From Paraescarpia echinospica (Eukaryota > Annelida > Polychaeta > Sabellida > Siboglinidae), in the NCBI GenBank assembly GCA_020002185.1, contig CM034539.1, forward strand, positions 31,303,897 to 31,367,896: a stretch of DNA of 64,000 nucleotides, given 5' to 3'. Shown here piece after piece: positions 12,101 to 24,100 of the stretch. Within the stretch, counting starts at the first letter, position 1. Each line of letters begins with the position of its first letter. The translations under genes and the position numbers were made by a program. The notes beneath the pieces are model-generated. The model was given only the letters and a program-made list of their open reading frames with translations. It ran no database searches and was not told where the DNA came from.

Positions 12101-15100
12101 ATAGAAAGACCAGAGGACATGAAGTTACATTAGTAAAGGAGCAGTGTAGATTAGATATAAGAAAGTTTTCATTTTCACAAAGGACGGTAAATGAATGGAA
12201 CAGATTATCTGCTGATTGTGTGGGTGCTAGTAGCGTGAATATGTTTAAAAATAAAATTGACACATACCTCAGATGGGTGGGATACACATAGATAAAAGGG
12301 TCGGACTCTAGATAAGCCAAAGGGCTTCCTTGTCCACCTGCCACCTAGAGTTTATTCTCTGGGTGGCAATCTTGTTAAATCTTGTTAAATCTTGTTACTA
12401 TTATATAGCACTAATTTTTGAATGAATCACATTTTGAGAATGCATGTCATTGTTTGCGGTGTAACTTTTGTATGCTTCATTTTCTGCTGCTACAAGTTGC
12501 ATTCATCTGAAAGATTATTCAATTACCTATCCAATGATAGTACATATGTTGTGGTGTTAGAAATATATAGCTTTGGTATATTGTACACGAGGGTTGTGAT
12601 AGGAAACTATTGGACATTGCGACAGTGCAGAGAGACAGTATGAGATGTGTCACTCAGTATATGAAGTGTGACTTTCAGATACTTCATTTTGTAGTGCTAT
12701 GGATTATGATGGGCCTCTCCATAAGCTCCCTATATGTTTATGTGAAATATATAATTATGTTATTAACATATTTCAGAACAGGCTAACGCTAAGCTGCAAC
12801 TGTCTGAATTTGTTTACATTTTGACAAACTACTATTATATAACACTAATTTTTGAATTGGCACGACTAATGCTAATATATCCCACAAAATTACTTCTACA
12901 AGAAACATGCATGTAATATTTCCACGCAATCCATTTGCATATATAATGTAAAACTTCAACAGCTGTTTTCTTCATTTTCACTTTTTGACCCCTACCATGT
13001 TCAATGCTCCATAACTTCGCCAATTTTTGTAGCAGTCATAATTTTTGAAACTGTGTAAAGCACCCTACCCAACCTTTACAATGATGAAAGAAAACAATGT
13101 TATAATTTTTCCGACTTATCACTCATTTGGTCAGCCGGAGTCACATATAGATGTATTAGTCCAAAGGACTTCAGGGCCTCTTGGCCCATTTTTTATTGTG
13201 ACGTATCAATATACACATGGTTAAAACTGCATTTATTGAAATAAAAAATCCATTTAAATGAAACAGGCAGATTCATTTAGCACTATTGTATTTAGCACTG
13301 TTATATTTTAGTCAACAAAATGTCGTTTTTCAAATTTTTTGCCACATAGGTTTGAAGATAGATATGATTTGTCAACTGGTAGAATATTTTCGTTTTTCAT
13401 ATTATTGCACCACTTTATCAAATCTGGACTTTTATCGAATTGAAGTTGGAAAGTGAATTTGACAGCGTCGTTAGAGATTTTGTTTTGTTTTGGACAGTGG
13501 AGATTACAGTGTTGATAATACCAGCAGTGAACATGATAGTTAAGAGGGTTGGTCTAGAAATGATGAGTCAATGACCTAGAACACACCAGCTGCCACTGCC
13601 ACAGGGTGATCATCCTGTCAAGAATATTTTGAGAACAAAGTTATCAAATCACAACAAAATGCCTCCAGAAAATAATGTATTGTGAGTGACATAATTACAG
13701 CACAATGATAGGTTATTTGTCATTGTGAAGTTCATTCAATGTCCCTTCTGCAAACTAGTGATCACAGATAACAGCGGTTCTAACAGCCAGCCAACAATAC
13801 AAACTGTTAAATGAACCTAAATCTCATCATGAATGTATTTTATTGACATGAATGTTTTTGTTTTTCTTCAGGATAGTGGTGGTGATTTTAAAATGTTCCA
13901 AAGTTTTGTGCAAGAGATCTTTGCAACCTATGTGCCCTACGTGTGGCGGTTCAGTGACTTGGTGGCGGCAGCCTTTGAATCTCTGCCGTCTGTTGAACCA
14001 GCCAGGGTGAGTACGACTGGTTATTATTTATGACAGTGTATTGTGTAAACGTGAACACACTAATATAAAACAACAGATTTCGTAAAAGATCTCTAAAACT
14101 CATTTTTGGGGATTCAAGTGTTGCTCAAAGGTTATGTAGAATAAAATTGATTCAGGTCAATATTGGGTTGTATTACTGTAGAAATGGGTTTAACTGGTTT
14201 TGTGATGTTACATTTTGGAAGAGAATTGCATTGATTCATATAGAGAAAACTCATACGTTGACATTTGTGATTTCAATTTCCTGCTCATTTAAGCAAATTA
14301 TTCCTTTAACTGCTGCTCTATATCCATTCCATTATCCAATGAGAAGCTTTACTATGCTGTAGTGCGGGACTAATGTCTTGCTGGAAGCGTCCGACGTACT
14401 ACAGAGGATTAAGAGAATGCCCAACGTCTTTGCTGGCTGTATCTTTTTCCACAATCGGTACGTTCTTAATATATATTCATATATTTTTCTAGGCATAAGG
14501 AGATTCATTATTTCAGTACGACAGGCCGATTTTCCGGCCGCACTGTCTGTGACGCTTCAGTACGACAGGCCGGTTTTCCGGCATTGACGATGCCTGCTAT
14601 TCAAATCGTTTTTATTCATAATAATCCACTACGTGGAGCCACTTGTTGTATACAGTTGTCAAGGCGAATAAATTAGCTATTCAGCAGTGGTCATTGTTTA
14701 TTATCGCTCAATAATAGTTTACAGTGATTTTCACGATTTTTAATGATGGATTATTAAAATCTGCGGCGGTCACAATGGCGGACCGCATTACTTCAACTAG
14801 CGATTTACCACCGTATGTTTTGGACAGATTATTTGATAGTTTTATCGAAGAATCTTTGTCGGATGTTGATGATCAACATAATAATGATGTCGGCAAACTT
14901 AGTATACAACTGAGTTCAGAAACTGCAAAAACGTTGAAATCTTGGTGGCCATCTTGGATTGTTGGTTACCATGACGACGGAATGTAAAATGATATGGCTC
15001 ATTTTATTCGCTGATTATCATACTTTCCGAAAATATAAACATTCCTATTCATAAAAGCATTTTTAGTGAGGTAGTCCATTATGTTGCATATTCACTGGGA

Positions 15101-18100
15101 ATGCAGTATTCAGTGGTCACAGCTGATCAGGGCTGTAGTACTGAAATGGTTAAGAGGAGCTCAAATAAAAGTTTTTAAGATTATGAAATATGAATGGTTA
15201 CGGTAAAATCGTTGGAAATATTTGTTCTCATTTAATAAAGACAGGATAACTAGAGGAAGCAAAAAGTACAATTAGTGAAGGAAAATTGTAGATTATACGC
15301 AAGTATTTATTCTCACAGGACTAAACTAATGGAACAAATGTTCTGCTAACTGTGTGAATGCTAGCTGCGTGAATTATTAAAAAATATTGCATATATATTT
15401 TAAAGGCAGGTTACACACAGACACAAGATAGACTCGAGATGAGCCAAAGGCTTCATTTTCCATTTGGCATGTGGACGTTTTTTGCTAAAATATGGTTAAA
15501 ATGATTAACACTGAATATTATATGGACATATTCCCACCATCTACCTGCTTTTAAATGCTCAATTACATTGCAAAATATTAACATACCGCAGTAATCACCT
15601 GCTTTTTACAGGGTCCTGTGCAGCCAGCTGGACTCTGAGTTGACCTCCCATCTTCTTCTGATACAACAGCAACAGATGGAAGTGAGTGTCTTACAGCACG
15701 ACCAATAGTAATAATAATTGCTTTATTCACAGACTCCATGCAACATACAAGTACATTATCATGGTTCTATAGTTGTGTTATAAACAATAGTTACAATGTA
15801 CAGAATGAAAAATCACCCGTCAACAAAATGTATAAACAGGGAATTGAACCAGTATTTCCATATTCTTGACATGTATTTAACGTCACTATTAATAATGTTG
15901 CAAATCAATATGTTTTTTGAGAACTGCAGTCGGCATATAAACCTATATGTCAAATTTCTAATAACAGCAGCACAGTTAGGTAAATTATTGTTAACAAACA
16001 TTTCACTAGCACTACAGTATCTGTCATAACCTAACACCATTCAAAATATATTGTTGTAAGAGACATATAATTTCCTGATTGCATAGTCATGAAAATTCCA
16101 CCATAACTGGGCTGTATACATAGGTGAGCAAAAAGTAGTAAACAATGTCTTCTTTACATCATTTGAACACATATGAAATTTTCTTATGATCATGTTGCCT
16201 TGTGCATACAACTGGCGACATTGTCTAGATATATCATTTTCATCTAGCATACTATTTGAAATTATATGACCCAAATATTTAACAGATTCTACCTCACATA
16301 GTTTGTCGTTACCAAGCATAAAACTTGGAAATTTAACATTCTTACAACTCTTGTTTCTAATTATCATGACCATACTCTTTTTGGCATTGTACCTTATGTC
16401 ATGAGATAATCCATATTGATCACAGACGGTGAGAGGGGTCTGTAATCCCCTGCTGGACGGACAAAATACTACAAGATCATCAGCATACATAATATTATTT
16501 ACACAATTATATCCTACATAACATCCTGTATTGCAACTATTTAGTACAGTGGATAAACCATCCACGTAAACACTGAACAAATAGGGGGATAAAATACCTC
16601 CTTGTCTAACTCCATTACTTACATAAATACTGTCAGACACATGACTACCCCATCTTACACACATTTGTTGGTTCGCATACCAAAACACTAGAATTCTAAC
16701 AATGTAACCAGGAACATCTCTGTCTATTAGCTTTTTTAAATGTACACTTTGGTTTACACGGTCAAAAGCCTTAGATGCATCAAGAAAACACATAAACAAA
16801 CAGCTATTTAAGGCTTGATATTTAGCAATAACCTCTTTTAGAACATAAATACATATGTCAGTGCCATGCTTCTTTTTAAAACCAAACTGGTTGTCACTGG
16901 TTGTTAAAAAGTCATCCATTCTGCTGAGCAAGATTTTTTCAAAAACTTTAGACAACACTTGCCAGTGCTATTGGCCTGTAGTTGTCTTTACTGTTTATCT
17001 TGCCGGATTTATCCTTGGTTATGGGCACTAATATAACAGAAATCATAGAACTTGGCAGTACGCCATGCACCAACAGACCTGTGAAGCATATTGACAGTAA
17101 AGGCAGTATGCGTTCACTGCAGTACTTCAGGTGCTCTGCATACACACCATCAAGGCCACAACTCTTGTTACAGTCAAGGTTTCTTATAGCATCTTTGACT
17201 TCTTCAGGTAACACTCTAATGCTGCTTTCATAACTAACATCAAATGCTAGGGTTTTGGCACTACTGTTATTTACACAATTAAACAAGTCACGAAAGTGTT
17301 GAATCAACATATTCACAATGGCTTCTTCACCACTGTTACCATTTATATTAGTTGGCAAGGGGATTTTACTATTGTTAATAGTTTTGATCTCCTTCCAAAA
17401 TGTATCATTAAATTTTGTATGGTTAGCCATCTTCTTGGCAAGGGCTTCACGCCTCAACTCATTTTCATGTTTTTTAATAAACCTTATTGCATATTTGCAT
17501 CTAGCATCAGCTTTCTTTTTTAACTCAAAAACAGGACCTTGTTTAGGTTTACCTATACTATCCCGTAGTTGGAAAGCTTCGTTAGCAGCTTTATGGATAT
17601 CTGCCACATAATCGGTCCACCCAGGCCGACATGTATAGTTTCCTTGTTTGTGAGTAGACAAACAGCCACTAGCATCAGTTAAACACCTGGTTATATTATC
17701 ATACATGTTATTAAGTGCTTTGTGATGAGACTCATCATTGCATTTGACATCAGTACATATAATAGCATCAATAGGTAATACAATGTTTTTCAGTTCTGTA
17801 TCAGTCTGTCTACAGTAATTATCAATGGAACCTTTGTCAAGTCTTGACCAGTTAAGACGTGGCTGAGTGTTATTGTTAGTACCGGGTACTACACCTGGCA
17901 CACTGTTTACATTGACATCAATTATCACAGGGATATGATCTGTGGTAGCAAGATTATAGCACACACTAATGTCATTTATCACATCATTACCATCATGTGT
18001 AGCTATACAATGATCTAGCCATGAGGTGCTACCCCATGCATCACTGATGTACGTGAACGAATCAGGTGGTAGATGCTGCTTACTGGACAGCACCAGATTG

Positions 18101-21100
18101 TATTCAGTGTAGAAGTTTATAAGGGACCTTCCAAATGACGAAGTCTCATCAGAAATGTCGGCATTATAATCCCCTACCGCCAGTACACGCGTATTTTCTA
18201 AATCTTCTATAATAGATATTAATGTGCCACGTTTTTCCTGATATTCATCATTATTTTGATAACTTTCATATGGCATGTAAACACACAAAATTACAATTTT
18301 GTTGTTGCCACAATTATATTCGACACCAACAACCCAGTTAAGGTCAAACTTTAGAGGGGTGATGCCTGCTTCAAGGACAAGTTTCCACAATATTGCAACA
18401 CCACCAAGTTTTTTCAATATTATGCCATCTCTTTCATCAACACAAGATTCACCAATTCCATGAAAGTTTTCACTGATGCTGTTTAGCCCACATAAATCCT
18501 GTTTCGAGAGCCATGTTTCTTGTAAGCACACAAAGTCACATTTGTTAAATAACTGTTCAGTTACGTGTCTGTGATGCTTGTTGTTATAACCAAGTTTCAA
18601 GTTCCTACAATTATAGCTGGATATCTTTAGCGATCTGAACGTTGCTTTTCGTTTATGTCCTTGGCAAGTTCTAGCCGAGACGGCTCAGGATTTAACATTG
18701 TTCGTTGTCGGGAGATCCATAGAGGATGTGTTGTATGCCTTGGTGTTCTAGCCTTCTCATGAAACCACCTCACGTAGGCACCTTCAGGCCACACTTCCGG
18801 GTTCATGAAGACCGACGGATCGGGACAGTTGCACTTTACATGGAAACTGCTGTATGTATCATGTCTTGTTGGAAGGGATTCACATTTCACTTCAAGCTTG
18901 AGGATGTGCTCAAGGTGGGCTTGGAGGACTTCAGGCTCGACATCAGTGGCAAAGCGGGATGCAAATATGCTAGCATACCGTGTATTTACTGTTTTAATGG
19001 CAACAGTTGACATGGCTTTGCCAATCAATGACACAGTTTTCCCTTTAGGTTTCCTGGTATGCCTGTCATTAGGGTTGCGTGCAGGTTGTTTCGGTACTTG
19101 GCCTACAGCTGCAGTTTTCTTCTTTCTGCCCTTCTTTACCATCGTCGACCATGGGGTGTCATCATCTATCTGCACACTGTTACTGGCTTTTTCATGTGCC
19201 ATCACATACTGCTCAATTTCAGCAGTTGAACCAAGATTGACCTTACCTTACCTTACCTTGGCTGCAACTCCTCCATCTTGTTCTGTCCCTGGCTAATCGT
19301 CTGGCATCACTCCATCAGTTCCATCCCACTTGTTCTCTTTCTTTTTCAACAGTTACTCGTCATGTTGGTTTAGGGATACCCACTTTCATTCAAACATCCT
19401 TCTTTGCGGTGTCAGACAATGACTGTTTTCATTGAGCACATGGCCATCTTTTTTGGACTTCCACGCAAGATTGTTCACGGATCTTTTATGTCGGCATATT
19501 TTATGTTTTGTGGAATAATACCCAATCTTTTATTGTTCTTTTATATATTTTGCACAGTTGACTTACAATTTTACTTGTATTACTTTTTGTTTCGGTTGGC
19601 AACCCAGTATAGTAGTAGTCACGGGCAGTGTGGTCCCTGGTGTGGCCCCCCTGTCGTGTCTGATAACAATCCTCACATGATGATTTCCTGAAGAGCCACA
19701 AAAGCTGTGGCGGGGGGGGGGGCATACCAGTGACAACACAGCACATGACTATTGTGCTGCCATCTAAAGATGGCCATCTGAGGAAGTTTGCAGAAAGTGA
19801 ATGATATGTTATGAGAGGAACGTTAATTGACTACAAAATATGTAAAAAGAATAACAATTTGAACCATCCAGTCTGATGAAACTCTTCACATAAAATACCA
19901 CATCTTTTTTCATTGACAACATAATATCATATCTATAATTGAACTTAGCGTATGTTTGTGTCTAACATGTATGTATCATGTTTATTATGCTACTCCACAT
20001 AGATACTTGCATCTCCGGCGCCAAATTTTCATGGGTCTGTCTACGATCGAACGAACGAAAGAAACAACAAAATACTCTCTAATAATTCACTACGTTGTTG
20101 GTATTACCTTTTATAAGAAAATTGAATTACTCCTGTCCCAAGTTACATAAGCCTTCCTCAACTGATCAGTGTGCAGCTTGTAACTCTGATAAAAAACAAA
20201 TTAGACATCCTGTCACGTGACACAACATTAATGTGAAACAAACATCTAATTATATATGTATTGGTACTTTTTAATTATGATGCTACTTTTTTGACTTTTC
20301 AGTTTCCATGTCAACGGATACAGCCAGGTAAATCCCTGTAAGATGATCCATTTATTCAGGTTATGGAAATTGCCATTAAGGTTCATTGTTTCAAATGCTC
20401 TTAATACATGTTATTGCATAAATCAGTATTGGCCAGAATTTAACAAATGATCAAAACTTTAACTGCAACTGTCACAAGAAATTAGATGATGTCATTGTTT
20501 TCATCGCTCCGATGAACAAGAGAAGAACGTACAAATATGGATGATTATGGCAGGATGTGATTTATGTGTTCCTCTTATCAGAACTCTTAAGAAGAGGTTT
20601 CGGAAAACAAACAATGTTTTAAAAATACCCCCACATACAGTGCTAAGCAAAATCGCTTCTATAATCCCCATCCTCATTGAAATCAGTTGTGTGTACATCA
20701 TACATCAGTGTTTTGAGATGGCGATGAGGTGTCATCACCCCCCTCCCCAATTAAATAGATTTTGTAATATATATAATTATTATATATATATTGAGATGCC
20801 CCCTTATACACATGACACTTGCTGTGTTTCAGAGTTCGACCTGCCTCACGGTGTCTGTCTTCTCTCAGTGTACTTAACAGAAGAACAAATGAAGCTGTTG
20901 TCTCCATTCTCAAGCAGACCCCCTCGCACATACAACCATGACACACACAGGACAGGTTCAAATGGCAGACTTACTCGCAGTTCAACATCCGTTAAAACCA
21001 AGCCGACTGTACTAACACCTGGAGATGTCAGACTAGTGCACAGACCCACAAAAACCAAACCAACGCCAGGACACTTCTCTACAAAACCGGACTTTGTGCC

Positions 21101-24100
21101 AAGTTTGTCGCCAGATACAACTTCAGAGGAGGAATGCGCAGGAACCTGGTTTCAAACCGAAGCTGTGGTACACAGTGAATGTACGTGTCACGCTGCTGTT
21201 GATGGGTCACAACTGAGAACCTGCATTCGACATGATCATACCTCCAACGAAACCCTGGAATCTGGAGTGAGAACTACACATGAAACGAATGCAAATCGTC
21301 AGATACAGCCACCTGGTCATTTATCTGGATGTTGTGTTGCAATTGTCAAAAGCGAGACGATTGAGAGTGCAACGTTGGTGACAGAATCAAAAGACATGGT
21401 TGCCCATTACTGTACAGTTCCTTCAGAATCTCGCAGGGAACCTGAGTGTACATCAACGTACAGTCGGTACTCACAAAGTCCTAGTTTACATAGTTCTCAC
21501 ACAACCGTCATTGATGATTGCGTTAGATTGCCAGAAGAGATTGGCAACTTGCCGTATGATGTCAGCTATGATATGGATTATGACAAGTTGAACTTGGAAA
21601 CCCAGTCAGCACTTGACGATGACATGTGCAGAAATCATTCAGGCATGCGACGGAAATCTGATTTCGAATCACCTCAGAATGATTCCGGGGTCTTGGAGGA
21701 TTGTAGTCCCAGGGTGAAAGTTGGTGATCACTCTGAGAATTCCACATCAGATTTAGATCTCACAGGTGATGCTGCTGGTAGTTGTCTTTGCAGAGTTACG
21801 GCTGAAAATCAAGGCGATGGTTTGGCTTCCTGTTATGGTGCCAGTGTCACTGAAACTGCGCTTAAGAAAGCGGTAGATGAAGGTCATTTCACAGGTGAAT
21901 CCACCATGTCACCTGTTGGTGACACTCACAATAGGTCATTAACTGCTACTGAAAGTCCTGCAGGAACAAGTGAAACAGATGGTCTTGAAAACGAAAGTGA
22001 GAAATCTCTAGAAGCAGAACATGACGGTAGAAAAAACATGTCTGTAGAATCTGAAAATGAAAGCACAAAGACAAGTGTTGAAAGTGGACAAGGAAGCTGT
22101 GAAAATGAAACCGTTGTTGAAGTCAGAAACCAAGATGGTGTAAAACATGAAGCCACAATCGTAGTTGATATTGAAGCTGAAAGTGAACATTCCAGTAGGA
22201 CAGAAAATGAAAATGATGAAGTTAAAAAGCAAAGTGATCTGAAACTTGAAGCAATGCTTGAAGAGACAACCATGTCAAATGTTGAAACTGAAAGTGAATA
22301 TGTAGAAGCAAAAAAGGAAAACACAGACATGAATGTTGACATAAACCGAGATGGTTCAAAACATGAAGAAACACATGAGGCTACAACTGCAGTAGATGTC
22401 AAAACTGAAAGTGAACATGCGATTAAAACGGACAACAAAACTGATGTTAAAACTGAAAGTGAACATATCAGATTAAAAACTGTCCATGATGAGATTAAAG
22501 ATGACAAACAAGTTGTACAAACTGAAAACAAAGATGTTGTGGTGAAAAGTGGGGATGTAGGCAAAGAGAAAGAAGTTGATGTTATTTATACCAATTGTAG
22601 TCACGATGAAGCAGACAACAGCAGCTTAGTTGAATATGACTGTGACTACAACATTGCAGTCATTAGTAAGGGGCCATGTCCATGTGTCATCCGTAGTGGC
22701 ACTGCAAGTAGAAGCCATGACACAGGTGACAATGACAAATATCATTCAGAAACGTCACCCAATGACAACATTGCATGCACAGAAAGAGGTGACAACAGTC
22801 ACATGGATGTGACACAAAGCGAATATGCAGTTGTTGAGAAAGATGACAAACTACATCAGAATATGTTGCCTAGCAACAGTGAGATGATTGGCAGCTGTCA
22901 CCTGGCATTGTCGCATGGTGACGGTGACAGCAGGTGTGTTGGTGAAAGTGAAAAATGTTGTCCAAGTGTGTTGCGTGGTGACAGAAATGACATGCATACA
23001 GAAACAGATGATAGCCGTGTCCGAGATGGTGCAAATTTACATGACACAGCCACACAAAGTGGTGTGGTCAATCAGCCGGATGTCCAGAGTTCCAGACCAC
23101 CACATGAGTTGGTCAACGTTGACCTGTTCGTCCAGACCAACTCTGACTTGATGCTTTTGTTGCTGATGGAGGATGGAGTGATGTCACATGAGGAGACAGT
23201 CACTGACGTGGTATGTGATTGTTACAGTGTAATATGTGACCTGCCACAGTCATCCGGGTATTACATCACAAAGGCCTATTTTGCAGACGAGCTAAAAATA
23301 GCTACATCATGTCATATAAATGTTGTGATTTTGGCAGAAATGCATGTATACCATATGGTGTCATCTTTCAAAGTCCAGTTTATGTTTCTCTGAGATTAAT
23401 GCCCACTTTGTTCTGGTAGGTCATATATAGTTTTCTGATTGGGTCACAAATATTCAGGAAAGTATTCTAATTTGAGTATAATTGAATTGTTTCAGGGGGG
23501 AAATGCAATGTATCCATTTTGTTGGTTTTTAGAGAAAATCACATTCCATACTCGGGCCCTGAAACCATTAATTTCTTCTTGACATATCAAAAGATTTGTC
23601 ATGTTGTGTAAGTTTTTGCTTCTCGTCAAGATGGATTCATCTGTATGTGACAATCTCGGTTGATTGGTGTTTTTTGCGTAAATGAAGAAATATAATATTA
23701 ATAATAATAATAAACTTCTATGGCACCTGTATCCCCAGGAATCTGAGCACAGAGGCGCAACATTAAGAATCATTAGTCAGAATCGTGAACAGGGATGACG
23801 AACAAGAATCGTCATTAGAGTAAGGGACCGCCGAAGGTTAGGGTGGGAATGCAATTTCAAATAAATAAGTCTTGAGTATATTTATGAAAGGTTTCTATAG
23901 TTTCATATGATTTCGAGTGTTAGGTAGTTGATTCCAGATTTTTGGTGTGGCTACAGAGAAAGCGTGTTTGCCAATGTTAAGCTTGGTTTTAATTGTTGTG
24001 AAAGAGATGATCTGAGATTCCTGGGGATATCTGAAAAATGCAGGAGACTAATCAACTAGGATGGCTACTGTATAGAAAGATGGGTACAAAATATGGATAC

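Larger units (their letters stand above)
15705..19260 (-). mobile_element. Antisense non-LTR retrotransposon (LINE) in HPS4 intron 6
   Basis: Opposite to HPS4: an ORF1-like reading frame (19202-18627), then an ORF2 with AP-type endonuclease and reverse transcriptase (18600-15813) broken by one frameshift and one stop. The 3' end (minus strand) reads GAATAAAGCAATTATTATTA at 15735-15715. The visible 5' end has a short GGTAA tandem (CCTTA on the plus strand, 19240-19258). Target duplications were not found. The ORF order and motifs place it in the CR1/L2/jockey group; the clade is uncertain. Confidence 0.85.

Noticed and set aside
21926..22564. 212-codon Ser/Val/Leu-rich ORF antisense to HPS4 exon 8
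   Set aside because: Shadow of the Glu/Ser-rich coding strand.
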